Assembly (NCBI GenBank): GCA_025331125.1
Contig: JAOALB010000001.1
Location: 1,240,001-1,304,000, forward strand
DNA length: 64,000 nt
From: Mycogone perniciosa
Taxonomy: Eukaryota; Ascomycota; Sordariomycetes; Hypocreales; Hypocreaceae
Direction of reading: 5' to 3'
This document shows, piece by piece, positions 23,261-33,941 of this stretch; the first letter of the stretch is position 1, and every line of letters begins with the position of its first letter. Below the pieces are notes generated by a model, which was not told the DNA's origin, searched no databases, and saw only the letters and a program-made list of their open reading frames with translations. The position numbers were made by a program, and so were the translations under genes.

Positions 23261-23618
23261 TCACTTAATTTCAGAGGCTATACAAAGTATGAAGTATAGA
23301 TATTTAAGCGTAAATTTCTAGCTAATTAAGAATACTGCAAGGTTTTATTATAACAATAGGCGTTTAAAAACACTTGCTTTATACAAAAAGCTATTAATAT
23401 TAAAAACTGCTTCCTAGCTATTAGAGCTTTAGGTAACTATTATAGAAAAGAGTTATTATAGTTATAGGTGGCTATTAAAGGTTTCAGTAGCTATTATTGC
23501 CTGTTAGTGGGTCCTATGTATAATAATAACAGTACCTAGGCTAAAAAGAATTTATCTTCCGAATTGTGACACCAACGCTAATCGGATAGAAATCATTTTA
23601 GCCCTTAAAAATAAGAGT
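23261..23618. repeat. AT-rich, RIP-like relic sequence
   Basis: Strongly AT-rich with very many TpA steps and repeated AGCTATTA-like words. This is the pattern left when repeat-induced point mutation changes CpA to TpA on both strands of an old transposon. No coding capacity remains. Confidence 0.55.
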
Positions 23619-24022
23619 AATAGTGTGACGATCCGGGTTGATTCTCAAGGGATAAACCGAGGTTCGCAGGGTTTATGTTGACAGAGAGGTCAGGGATGAA
23701 TACTGAGCAGGGTACTCCGTAACGTAGTCACGATTCTGTAGAACAGGCGGTTCTGGTGAATGCAATTTGTTAACGACTGTCTAAGTAACTATACTAAACG
23801 AGTGACAAGCCAGTCGTATATATACAAAGGGAATAATCGTGGATCACCTTGGATCACACTTGTTTTCCTGGTGATCCAGGTGAGTCCTTCCGTTGGCTCA
23901 CTGGGATCACTTTATAGTCCGTGGTGACCCAAGTGATCCAATGCTGATTGGTTCGTCCATCCGAGGTTCCTCCGGGTACGTACCACGTCACGTTCTTATA
24001 ATGGTCGGGTCGTGACAAATAG
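23619..24022. mobile_element. Solo LTR of a retrotransposon with 5 bp target duplication
   Basis: A 394 bp unit, 23624-24017, starts TGTGACGATCC and ends GGTCGGGTCGTGACA, so its ends are short inverted repeats of the TG...CA type. It is flanked by the identical 5-mer AATAG (23619-23623 and 24018-24022), the expected target-site duplication. A TATA-like GTATATATACAAAGG lies near the middle. No internal retrotransposon coding region is next to it, so it is a solo LTR left by LTR-LTR recombination. Because both ends carry the same signature, orientation is uncertain. Confidence 0.88.
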
Positions 24023-24519
24023 ATCGTTCATGCACCACCCGCGAACATTACACCACATACTGAAATCCTACACCAGTACGGAGTACGGAGTACTCCGTAG
24101 GTCTTCCCTTCTATCTGCTCTATACAAAATCTCCCTAAGCCGACTATTCTTCCGGCTATATTGTCGGCACAATTTCATAATTTGTCTTCAATCCCTAGGT
24201 CGCCCTTACTCTCCCTGTAACTGCTGTATTTGGTATATAACTTTTGTAGCTGTACTCGTAGTGTAATATTAACTCTATCTCCGCTACTGCTGCTGTGAGA
24301 GATTTTTGGTAGCGCATGGACTATCTGTGCGAATAGCAAATTCTTATCTGTGCGAATAGCATTACTCAAAAATAATGACTCGACCTGCCCCGAGTACATA
24401 GGTACTAGGTGGGGGTCAGTGGTCACGTGCTTTCGCGTTATTTCCACCTCGCCACGCGTCACTACCACGTCTCCCATGACTCTCCATATTTGGCCACCCT
24501 GACATCTCGGAAACGAGAA
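24023..24519. other. Promoter region of the SNF2 gene
   Basis: Contains the palindrome cluster GTACGGAGTACGGAGTACTCCGTAG (24075-24099; longest run in the window) and two copies of the 17-mer TATCTGTGCGAATAGCA at 24322-24338 and 24345-24361. No gene seen. Confidence 0.5.
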
Positions 24520-27500
24520 ATGGCTAGAGAAATCATTGAAATATCGGACGATGAAAACACGGGCTCTGATTTGGACAATGGGTTTGAAGGAGCAGCCAGA
24601 AATCCCCCTCGGAAGAGGAAGATTGAGCCAGAGTTGTCCGAAAAGGTTCAATGGACAGACGAATCTGACAGCGTGCCTGCCAAGCCAAAGAAGCGCAGGG
24701 CAAAGCGTAAATCCACCGGGAAGAGCAAAAAGGACTCCATAAATGTGGATGAAACCAACCCCGGGGATGATCCGGAGACTGTCGATCTGCCTGACTACCT
24801 GTTGGAGCGGAGACGCGACTTCGATGCCAAAAAGAAGCTGTACCATGAATCAGCCCTGATGCTGCCGCCTGACTACTCGGATATCGACTTCGATGAGTCG
24901 CAAAGGCTGGGAGAGCTGAAAGAGCGTCCGGAATTTGATCCTATGAGTGGGATCAAGCCGTCGAGGCCATATAAAGACATTGAGCTGCCCCAGTCCGCCG
25001 GCCTGATTCCTGCCTCCATCGCACAATATCTGCGCGACTACCAAGTGGATGGTGTGCGATTTTTGCATCGAAAGTTCGTGTATCAGGAGGGGGGTATCTT
25101 GGGCGATGATATGGGTCTTGGCAAGACGGTTCAAGTGGCCGCCTTCTTGACGGCTGCTTTTGGCAAGACTGGCGATGAGCGCGATGCTAAGCGGATGCGA
25201 CAAATGCGTTTCTTTAATACCCGCTGGTATCCCAAGATCCTCATCATCTGTCCTGGATCTCTGATAATGAACTGGAAGAACGAGTTGAACCGCTGGGGTT
25301 GGTGGCACGTGGATCTGTTTCATGGTGCAAACAAGGACGATGTACTTGGGACCGCCCGTGCTGGCATGTTGGAGATCATGATCACAACATACGATACATA
25401 CAAAAACTCTCGCAGTTCCATTAATATGGTGCAATGGGATGCTATCATTGCAGATGAATGTCACCGTCTGAAGGATCCATACTCGGAGACCACCAAGGCG
25501 ATGCAGGAGGTGAACGCGCTTTGCCGCATTGGCCTTACTGGTACCGCGATTCAGAACAAGTACGAAGAGCTTTGGACTTTACTGGACTGGACAAATCCGG
25601 GTTATTTTGGTACCAAAGCTGAATGGTCACAAACCATCAGCAAGCCGTTGACTGTTGGTCAATCCCACGAGGCGACTGTTGCTCAACTCAGCCTTGCGAG
25701 ACAGACGGCAAAGAAACTCGTGCAAAACCTTCTTCCACGCTATTTCCTACGGCGAATGAAGACGTTGATAGCGGATCAACTACCAAAAAAGACCGACAAG
25801 GTGGTCTTCTGCCCTCTTACAGATTTGCAGAGAGAAGCATACGAGAATTTCCTCGGCAATGCAGAGATTGAGATTCTGCGAACTGTCTCGGACGATTGCG
25901 AGAAGCATGGGGGTAAGCAGGGCTGGTGTTGCAAAGCGCAACTCCCCAGTGGCAGCCGGTGGCAGAGTATTGTCTTTCCAAGCATGGTTGTGTTGCAAAA
26001 ACTGGCGAACCACCTAACTTTGCTGGTGCCGTCGACAACCGATGCTGATGAGAAACATCAATCGGAGCTTTCGACTCTCAGGACTTGCATGCCTGACACA
26101 TGGAAAGTGCTCTATGAGAAACGAGATCAGATTAGTAACCTGGTCAATCCAGAATTCTGCGGAAAGTGGAAGATCCTAAAAAAGTTGCTCAAGTTTTGGC
26201 ATGGAAATGGAGACAAAGTGCTCGTATTTTCCCACAGCGTGCGGCTACTTCGGATCTTGCAGCATCTCTTCAGCAACACTAGCTACACGGTCAGCTATCT
26301 GGATGGGACTCTGAGCTACGAAGCGCGACAGGACGTTGTTGACACGTTCAACTCAGACCCTACGCAATTTGTCTTCCTCATTTCAACCAAGGCTGGTGGT
26401 GTAGGGCTGAACATCACCTCTGCTAACAAGGTGGTCATCATTGATCCTCATTGGAATCCTTCATACGACCTGCAAGCCCAGGACCGAGCTTACCGAATTG
26501 GCCAGACTCGTGATGTCGAAGTTTTCCGACTTATTTCTGTAGGAACCATTGAAGAGATTGTCTATGCTCGCCAGATATACAAACAGCAACAAGCAAACAT
26601 TGGCTACACCGCCTCGTCTGAGAGGCGTTACTTTCGAGGTGTTCAGCAAGATACGACGCGGAAAGGTGAGATATTTGGATTGTCGAATATCTTCACCTAC
26701 CACAGTCACATGGGTCTGCTCCGTGATATTGTTAACAAAACGAACATCGCCGAGGCCAAAGCAGGAGTCAATCTTGTGGATGTCGATATAGAAAAAGCAG
26801 CGGACGATGAGGAGAGCCTCGCCGTGGTGAAGAAGGAGGATGTGGACGATGGAGGGCTCAGCCAACTCGCGGCGTTATTGACTGCTGAAGACCAGCAGAA
26901 AATACGAGAACAAAGCAAGACAACTAGACCAAAAAGTGACGCCGTCCAGGCCATTCTCGCTTCCGTTGGCGTAGAATACACACACGACAACTCCGAGGTC
27001 ATTGGATCGTCGAAAATAGAAGAGCAGCTCTCGCGCCAGGCAGCGGGTGGGCAACTTGCAGGTCAGAGCACATTATTTGCCGATAGCGATGAGGAAGATG
27101 GCGATGGGTTGCATAGCACATACAAACCCCCGGAGGATGTTTGCCTCCGACAGTTCTGTGAGATGGCCAAGGAGTTTGGGTTCGTCAACGCCACAGAATT
27201 TGCACTGATCGTCGAGAGCTGGACACAGGAGGCGAGGAGAAACTGTTTGGGCACATTCTACAAGCGGCGTGAAGCGAAGCTGGCAAAAGAGGGGAGCTTT
27301 CAAGAAGAGGATAAGAAGGAAGACCGGCCATCCGAAGCAAACGAAGAGGAAAGTGTGCTCAAGGAGGAGACCAAGCCGAAAATCGAGCCGCCGAAAGAGC
27401 AAGATGAGGCGAAAAGCGGAGTCAAGCGTGAAGTAACCCCCTCGTGGCGACTCGTCAAACGCGAGGATGTAAAAATGGAGAATATGAAAGCGGAAGCGAT

Positions 27501-27636
27501 GAAAAATGATAGCAGGGTGAAGACGGAGGGCGTGGCTCTTAACTACACTGACGAGAAAAAGCAGATTCATGTGGATGAAACATCCAAGCGAACCTCAATC
27601 TTTCTCATAGAGGACGACGACGATGATGAGCTATAA
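24520..27636 (+). CDS. SNF2-family DNA-dependent ATPase, ERCC6L2-like
   Basis: SNF2 ATPases translocate on double-stranded DNA; ERCC6-like proteins act in DNA repair and at stalled transcription. The gene has no intron and encodes 1038 aa. The N-terminus is acidic then basic and nuclear (IEISDDENTGSD, KPKKRRAKRKSTGKSKK). Walker A is DDMGLGKT near residue 196, the Walker B box is DECH near residue 312, motif III is LTGTAIQN, and motif VI is QAQDRAYRIGQ near residue 652. The block RYFLRRMKTLIADQLPKK and the insert GWCCKAQLPSGSRWQ between the two helicase lobes fit the ERCC6L2 subgroup. The tail is highly charged with several VKxE/VKKE motifs that may be SUMO sites and ends in a run of acidic residues (IEDDDDDEL). 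The ATG at 24520 starts the conserved protein. Confidence 0.9.
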   Translation: MAREIIEISDDENTGSDLDNGFEGAARNPPRKRKIEPELSEKVQWTDESDSVPAKPKKRRAKRKSTGKSKKDSINVDETNPGDDPETVDLPDYLLERRRDFDAKKKLYHESALMLPPDYSDIDFDESQRLGELKERPEFDPMSGIKPSRPYKDIELPQSAGLIPASIAQYLRDYQVDGVRFLHRKFVYQEGGILGDDMGLGKTVQVAAFLTAAFGKTGDERDAKRMRQMRFFNTRWYPKILIICPGSLIMNWKNELNRWGWWHVDLFHGANKDDVLGTARAGMLEIMITTYDTYKNSRSSINMVQWDAIIADECHRLKDPYSETTKAMQEVNALCRIGLTGTAIQNKYEELWTLLDWTNPGYFGTKAEWSQTISKPLTVGQSHEATVAQLSLARQTAKKLVQNLLPRYFLRRMKTLIADQLPKKTDKVVFCPLTDLQREAYENFLGNAEIEILRTVSDDCEKHGGKQGWCCKAQLPSGSRWQSIVFPSMVVLQKLANHLTLLVPSTTDADEKHQSELSTLRTCMPDTWKVLYEKRDQISNLVNPEFCGKWKILKKLLKFWHGNGDKVLVFSHSVRLLRILQHLFSNTSYTVSYLDGTLSYEARQDVVDTFNSDPTQFVFLISTKAGGVGLNITSANKVVIIDPHWNPSYDLQAQDRAYRIGQTRDVEVFRLISVGTIEEIVYARQIYKQQQANIGYTASSERRYFRGVQQDTTRKGEIFGLSNIFTYHSHMGLLRDIVNKTNIAEAKAGVNLVDVDIEKAADDEESLAVVKKEDVDDGGLSQLAALLTAEDQQKIREQSKTTRPKSDAVQAILASVGVEYTHDNSEVIGSSKIEEQLSRQAAGGQLAGQSTLFADSDEEDGDGLHSTYKPPEDVCLRQFCEMAKEFGFVNATEFALIVESWTQEARRNCLGTFYKRREAKLAKEGSFQEEDKKEDRPSEANEEESVLKEETKPKIEPPKEQDEAKSGVKREVTPSWRLVKREDVKMENMKAEAMKNDSRVKTEGVALNYTDEKKQIHVDETSKRTSIFLIEDDDDDEL

Positions 27637-27767
27637 CGACTCGTGCTATTTCATCTATCATGATGATCACGGCCGAAACCTTTCGCCAGATTGCTAGCTG
27701 TCGATTCGTCCGTCCCATGCCAGGCCTTTGGCCTTCAGTATTGGCCCTACAAAAGTACCAACGGAGA

Positions 27768-28737
27768 TTACTTCGTCAGGGTGCCCAGAATATGTGGTAC
27801 AACCCCATACGGGGGCTCATCCTCAGGATGTGAGAGATCGATCTCCTGCCACACTCCGGCAGCCATGAAACTTTTTTCGGTGTCTCGGCAAAGGCGACAG
27901 GAGCCGATGAGAAACGACCAAGGGATGTTTACGATGCCTAAAGAGATCAACCAGGTCAGTCCTATTGTGTGTTTGCAATCATGACGATAAAGATGAGTTG
28001 AACTTACGTTGATACAAGCTCAGAAGTGGACCGCCACGCCTGACCCTGACATGCTCGTACACATACCAGTGGCCGCCTGGTTTGAGGAGCTTATACAGCA
28101 GCTTGATGTTCTTCTCAGGCTCGGGGATGCTACACATACACAGGACGCCAAAAATGCAATCGACACTTCCGGGCTCAATCTTACCATCCCATGCAGGAGA
28201 GAGTTCCGAGACTGATTCGATGCCAACAGGGACAACTTCGTAGATGTCCTTCAGACCGACCTCCTTAACTCGCTTTTGCAGCGCCTTGGCCGAGATGGGA
28301 TTTGGTTCGACGCCATAAATCTTGGTGATGCCGCTGCTGAGATTCTTTCTGTTACGAACACCATTCGTGGCATTGTCGCCGTCCTTAAAACGGACAAGGA
28401 CGTCGGCCCACATACCGCTCCCGGCACCAACTTCGAGGACGGTTCCATGGATGGGGGTGCTGATGACTTCGTCGTGGATGAGGCCATTCTTGACGCGGCC
28501 CTCAAGGAGGGAAATGACGCGCTGCTCACCAGTGCTCTTGACCTCCGGACCGATGGTGGCCCAGAATACACCAAAGAGAGCTTCATTAAAACCCGAGGGG
28601 GAGAATAGTGTGCGATAATCACCAGCCGCCACCAGTGCCCAGATGGTAACTGGGATATGCATGGCCGAATAGCCCATGAATACCCATGGCTCTACAATGG
28701 AAATGAGTAGATTCTGGAGGGTAGCGAAGAACTCCAT
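27768..28737 (-). CDS. Membrane-anchored SAM-dependent methyltransferase (METTL7-like)
   Basis: Two exons, 28008-28737 and 27768-27937, are joined by a 70 nt intron to give 299 aa. An N-terminal hydrophobic anchor (LLISIVEPWVFMGYSAMHIPVTIWALV) precedes a class I methyltransferase fold. Motif I is VLEVGAGSGMW, an acidic motif is KIYGVEPNP, and a later motif is CIFGVLCMCSIPEPEKN, followed by LLKPGGHWYVYEHV. The second exon carries the C-terminal block GSCRLCRDTEKSFMAAG typical of METTL7-like proteins. The substrate is unknown. Upstream, in-frame residues lack an ATG, so the start is at 28737. A TATA-like box lies 200 bases upstream. The gene converges on the SNF2 gene, 131 bp apart. Confidence 0.87.
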
Positions 28738-28932
28738 GGTGAATGAAAGGGTGTGTACAATCAGGGGAAAGGTGAGAGGTGTGAGGGCCCGAGACGTACG
28801 GCGATGTTTTATCGCGGCGAATATTGGATCAAGCCCTCGAGGAAGAACGAAGCTCAGGACAAGACTTGAAAGGAGGCTCACTTACAAGGGGGAAACGGGA
28901 AGAAGGGTGTGTGAATATGATTTCTAGAGGCC

Positions 28933-28940
28933 TATTTATA
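28933..28940 (-). promoter_or_regulatory. Putative TATA box of the methyltransferase gene
   Basis: Minus strand reads TATAAATA about 195 bases before the ATG at 28737. Confidence 0.4.
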
Positions 28941-29752
28941 CGTGTGACGCACCATGTGCCTCGTATCTGCTCGGCATTCTCACAAGCATGTAGGGCGTAA
29001 CAACGGCTGTGGGGCCGTTTCCGCCGAGCCGGGCTCCATCTTCATCGGACTGGCCTTTGAGTTCTAGCGGATGCCTTTTAACGGCGTCTCCTTCACAAAG
29101 AGATTGGGCTTTGAGATTTGTGGTACTAAAACCAGAAAATGGCTTGGATAACCCGCACGATCTTGGAAACGAATTCTCTGGATTGAGGACTTAACCGGAG
29201 TTAGGGGGATGGGATTTCCAGGTGGAGATGCGTGAAAGCTGGCACAGTACGACCTTGTTTGCTGTGGACTTGAATACTTCCGGAAGTATAAGGCCAAGAT
29301 TACGTTGGAATGAGTTTGGCATTGCAAATACTTATCCTGCTAAATTTGCCTGCATCCAGCGGATGTCCACCTTGAAAAGGTCAATGGCCCGACACCGTCA
29401 GGGGCGTATCTAATGCAACGTTTACAGGACTCACGGGCCTGCGCGCATACTTTCTCTCCCTATAGAATAGCAAATGCTATTCGTAAGCATACAGCGGCCA
29501 TCTTGGGTGATTATTCTTCGGAAGAGTTGATTCTGGGAAGAGCTTCCACAAGCCAAAAGCAATTCAGTTCAAATATCGACAACAGAGAGCCTTGATAGTA
29601 TTTGATGCCATGTACGACCATAATCGTCTAATTTTCGGGTTGTTCTGTTAATACCCACCCATTGAACCCATAACGCCGATTGTGCTCCACGAATGTGTCT
29701 TCCCGCATATCCCTTGACGCAATTTCTCAACCCCCCACCTCTCCATATTCCA
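28941..29752. other. Intergenic region, methyltransferase to IMP3
   Basis: No gene seen in about 800 bp. Confidence 0.45.
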
Positions 29753-30385
29753 TTACAGCAACTCGAAGTCGTCCAACTCGTCACGGTACTTCATAATGTT
29801 CTTCTTAATCTTGCTTCCCACGGCCCACGTGACAAAGTCCTCAGTATTCCTCGTGACCAGATACGCCGGATCCGTGACCGACTCAACACCGACGCGGACG
29901 TGGCCCTGTTCGATCATCTTGGTCGCGGCTTGGACGTTCTCGGCCATGCGTAACCGAGTCATGACGACGGGCAGGCGGCGCCTGGCGAAGGCGCTGACGG
30001 TGACGCTGTTCTCCACTGCGGAGAGCTTGGAGGCTGAGGAGAGGATGCCCATGTCGTAGAGTTTGTTGAGGAGGAGCTCTTCGTGTTTCCGTCTGAAGGC
30101 GCTCTCGGGAGGGAGGAGGGAGAGTCGGTGGGCGAGTTGTCGAGCGGACTAGGACGATGTTAATAACAGGTCATCCGAGGAAGGCAATTGCGCGGCGGTT
30201 CTGGTACAAAGCCTCTGGGGAGTACTCACGCCGCAAAGTCGGTTGTATTTATGGTAGTCCTCTGGGTTTTGGATCATGTATCTCCGCCGAATTGCTTTGT
30301 CGCGGTGGCCGTCATCTTGCTTGTATGTGATGAAGTCGGTCTTGCGCAGGAGCTTCTGCTCGTGATACTTGAGTTTTCGCACCAT
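29753..30385 (-). CDS. IMP3: U3 snoRNP protein Imp3
   Basis: Imp3 binds U3 snoRNA with Mpp10 in the nucleolus and helps it pair with pre-18S rRNA. Exons 30230-30385 and 29753-30148 are joined by an 81 nt GTGAGT...CTAG intron to give 183 aa, the usual length. The N-terminus MVRKLKYHEQKLLRKTDF and DDGHRDKAIRRRYMIQNPED are family signatures. The S4-type RNA-binding domain is in LLNKLYDMGILSSASKLSAV to VTVSAFARRRLPVVM and QAATKMIEQGHVRVG. The end, KYRDELDDFELL, is also typical. It is divergent from the mS18 gene, with 237 bp between the two ATGs, so the two probably share a promoter. Confidence 0.96.
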
Positions 30386-30622
30386 ATTGGGGTTTTTGCG
30401 ACGATTGCTGCCGCTGCTGAGAATGAAGGTTGAGTGATTCTGATGGTGGAGTTGAACATTGAAAATCCATCCCAGAAATCTTGAGTGGGGCCGCAGCACA
30501 AGCGCGGAATTCGTCCGTCCCGGAGATCCTGACCAATCAAACCACTCCATTGAAAAACACCAAGATTTCGAGCCTCTGCGCATCACCACCAAAGAGTAGC
30601 GACATCACCAGAGCCACGCAAA

Positions 30623-31356
30623 ATGCCTCCACGACTCCCCGCGCCAGGCGCTCTCCGCGCACTATCAAGCCCTTGCGTCTCAATCCGAGCCTTCTCCTCC
30701 ACTGCCGCAGTCTCTGCTCCCCCGCGCGACCGTGTACCGTCCACCACTGCCTCCTCCAGCAACAGCCTCCTCTCCATCACCAACCCCGAGCGACAAGCAC
30801 GCAATACGAGCAGCTCGGGAGCAACAATCCCGCGTCCTGGAGATGCTGCCGCCCGATTGGTCAACCGGCTCAAGGAAAAGGGGGCCAACAACATGCGCTA
30901 CAAGCAGTCCCAGCTGGAGTATCTGCGCAACCAGAAGAACTCGAACGACTACCTGAAGCAGATGCCTCGACGGTGGGACGCAGGCGATGTGTACTCCCCG
31001 CACGATATGAGCCCTGTGGAGATGCAGAAGTGGAGGAAGAGGTCGCCTCGGAGTGGTGATGTGGTGGATGCGTTGGGCATTCGACCGTTGGATATGTACA
31101 AGGTATGTTTTATGAATCGCCGATCTAGATGGGAAGAGAGGGACTAACAGGGTGTGTACAGAACTTTGCCTTGGTGCAGGAATTCACATCCACCTCTGGC
31201 CAAATCACACACTCCTTAGGGACGAGTCTCCGTCCCGTCAACCAGCGCAAGATAGCAAAGATGATTAGACGAGTCCAGGGCATGGGTCTCTACCCCACAA
31301 TCCACGACCACCCGGAGATGATCAGGGACGATTTCTTTCCTCCTGAACGCAGGTAA
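30623..31356 (+). CDS. RSM18: Mitochondrial small-subunit ribosomal protein bS18m (Rsm18)
   Basis: Component of the mitochondrial ribosome small subunit. Exons 30623-31102 and 31162-31356, with a 59 nt GTATGT...ACAG intron, give 224 aa. The N-terminal 35 residues (MPPRLPAPGALRALSSPCVS and on) are Arg/Ser-rich without acidic residues, a mitochondrial presequence. The S18 domain is in the C-terminal half: DALGIRPLDMYKNFALVQEF, LGTSLRPVNQRKIAKMIRR and VQGMGLYPTIH. The spacer is long compared with bacterial S18, as in other fungal mitochondrial proteins. The stop codon lies inside an 8 bp tandem repeat. Convergent with the PPR gene, 150 bp apart. Confidence 0.95.
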
Positions 31357-31377
31357 AGGGGTAAAGGGGTAAAGGGG
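31353..31377 (+). repeat. Short tandem repeat GTAAAGGG x3
   Basis: Three consecutive copies of GTAAAGGG. The first copy contains the TAA stop of the mS18 gene. Confidence 0.85.
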
Positions 31378-31506
31378 CATAGATGCCGTGGCCACCTGTG
31401 AGGACGCTCGCCAATGGCTTCTGATTTTTTTTGACTACATGTACAATAGCCTCGGCCTCTACTATGTATAGTATACATGTCCACAGATCATCTTTTTGTA
31501 CACACA

Positions 31507-33941
31507 TTAGGCCTTCATGGCCCGGCTGATTTTGAATTGGCAGAGTGAATATTCGTTCACCCGCCGGCCTACCTTCATCAGGTCCATCCATGCCTCACGG
31601 TACCGCTTCTTTGCCCACTCCTGGAATCCTGATTGAAGCTCCTGTCCGGGAAGAGCATTGTATGCCACACCCAGCCTGTTCTAGTGTTAGCAATAGGGCC
31701 AGGAATAACTTAGGAACGGTTCAATACTCACGTCATTGCGTCCGGCTCTGACCCCACATAGGACGCCATCTTCATGATAAGACCCCTGACCTCCTTCTCG
31801 TTTCCACTGCCAGCAATAGCCCCGATGTAAGCATTGTAAACACTCGGCGGCACCTCTACATCCATCCCCTCTATCCTCTCCCAAATCTCGAGAGCCTTGC
31901 TGTATCCGCCAGTCTTCCTCTCCAATGTCCAAAACACAGCCTCTAAGCTGGCATATGAAGGCCCTTCCCGCGATCTTGTAATCTCATACCAAAAGTCCAA
32001 CGATATCAGGGGCTTGTCGCAACTTGTATACGCCATCATCAAGGCCGTGTATAGCTGCGTCGAGGGCTGGATAGATGTATCCATTTTTAACATATTGTGT
32101 ACCATTTCCAACCCCTCGAGGTCAGGATACTGCGCAAAGCCTTCCAGGCATTTGACGTATGTGTCCATGGTGGGATGGTAGGATTTGTTTCGGTGTGCTC
32201 GCATGTGGCCAAAGACATGAGACGCCATATCCGGTCGTTTTCGATCGAAAAACGCTTCCATGAGCTTCATTCGTCGCTCGAAGTTTGTGTCCTGGAAGAA
32301 TTGATGTAAGAGTTGATACGCACCCCATGCTCGATTGGTGCTCGTATGAGGGTCGAGGCAGAATGATACGAATGCATTCTGCACGACCTCTCGTTCCGTC
32401 TCGCTGTATAAGAATGAGTAGATGGAGAGGATATCCATGACGTCGAAATGCTGGTCATTCTCTAGAAATCTCAGACACAAAGACGCCACTGTCGCTGGAT
32501 CCAATCTCATTTGGTCCTCCTCGACAGTTTCGAGAATTGACTGAATAAACTTGAAATCCGGCTGCGGTTGAGCACTGAGTGCCACTAGGTACTTGTTCAC
32601 TAATTGGCGAAATTCTCCAAACAATTTGGGTCTGGACTCATTGGTCCAAGGTTCCATGTGCCTGACTTGTTTATATGCTCCTTGCGCCCCGGTCAGGTTC
32701 TCTGCTTTCAATCGCAAGTCTAATAGGATTAGGTAGGTCTCGCCATTGGGAGCAAGGCCCCTTTGTGCACTGAGCGCAAGAACCTCTTCTCCCAACGTCG
32801 CGTCGCCTTGTTCAACCGCAACCCTAAGAAGACCATTGGTTGTGTGGATATCCGGAGGCAGCTCCCCATGGCGATTCACCATGTGTGACATCATGGTGTC
32901 TACTTCCGTGAGACTTTTTCCAGTAAGAAGGATTGCCTGTAGCAGCACATCCCAGTATTTTTTCTTCGGTTGCTGTTCGCCGAGTTTGAGGAATAGAGAG
33001 GTTGCCCAATCCTGCAGATTATTCCGCATTGCAAAAGAAGCCAGCGTCCGGTAAACTCGCACTTGAGTGCGATCTTGTTCAGTTGGCTTATTGAACCAGT
33101 GTTGCGTTTCAGAGACCCGGTCTTGTTGAGCGAAAAAGTCGACCATAATTCCTTGGAGCCCTGCATCGTATGGGACTCCATGACTCTCGGCGTACTCTAT
33201 CAAACCCACCAATTCTCTTTCTCGTCCTTCTCTTGCAAGGCCTTGTGCAACATCTTCCACGAGTTTATCATCCTTGGCCAAATAAACAGCAAATGCCGGC
33301 TCGTTCCATTTCGAATAGAGCATCTGAAGAGCTTCTTGGGATCCACCATAGAAACACATCGACTTGACCAAGTAACTCCACTGAAGCTCGAGTGTGCGAG
33401 ACCTTCCACTGAAGTTGCCTGAAGACCACACAGCATGCAGGGATTTGGCTAAATCAAGATGGTTCTGGCTTCGTTCGTACGGTTCGATAGTTAGGAGGAC
33501 TTGGCGCGCTATGGAGAGGTCCGCTGAAGAAAATTGTTTGACTTGCTGGTCGTTGTTCGGGGACTCGGCGAGGTATTCCAACAAACGGCGACATTGCAGA
33601 GCCTGCGTGCTGTTCAAGGGCATTCTGGTCTTCAGTTTCGATTGCATGAGTTTCCGCCACGCTTCCATAAGCTCCTTTCGCGGCGGCGGACGAAGATTGT
33701 CGAGCATGCGACTCCTCCACACCATTATTTGCAGCCATCCTGGTTCGTACTCGGGCTGCCTGACCTCTCGCGGGGGCTTCTGGAACAAGGCATTGAAAAA
33801 CGTCCGTTGAAAATTCCTACTGGCCATAGGCCTCGGAAGTGAGCGTCGGCGAGCTGGGACCGCATATAGAGCGCAGGATGGCGCCGTCCTTGCCTGGCAG
33901 ACGAGGAGTCGCCGGCCATGACGGGCCAAGTTTGCCCTCAT
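31507..33941 (-). CDS. Mitochondrial pentatricopeptide-repeat (PPR) protein
   Basis: PPR proteins bind organellar RNA and control its stability, processing or translation. Exon 1 is 31732-33941 and exon 2 is 31507-31675, joined by a 56 nt intron (GTGAGT...AACAG) to give 792 aa. The N-terminus MRANLARHGRRLLVCQARTA is a strong mitochondrial presequence. Helical-hairpin repeats are seen along the chain, such as LYSKWNEPAFAVYL, VDTMMSHMVNRHGELPPDIH, TTNGLLRVAVEQGDATLGEE, GQPPxxYLILLDLR-like units, YTALMMAYTSCDKPLISLDF and PPSVYNAYIGAIAGSGNE. The C-terminal exon (WAKKRYREAWMDLMKVGRRV) is basic. It resembles the large fungal PPR proteins related to Cya5, a COX1 translation factor, but orthology cannot be settled from sequence alone. 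Confidence 0.87.

Noticed and set aside
19224..24100. Secondary-metabolite gene cluster around the GMC oxidase
   Set aside because: No polyketide synthase, NRPS, terpene cyclase or P450 gene is present in the window.
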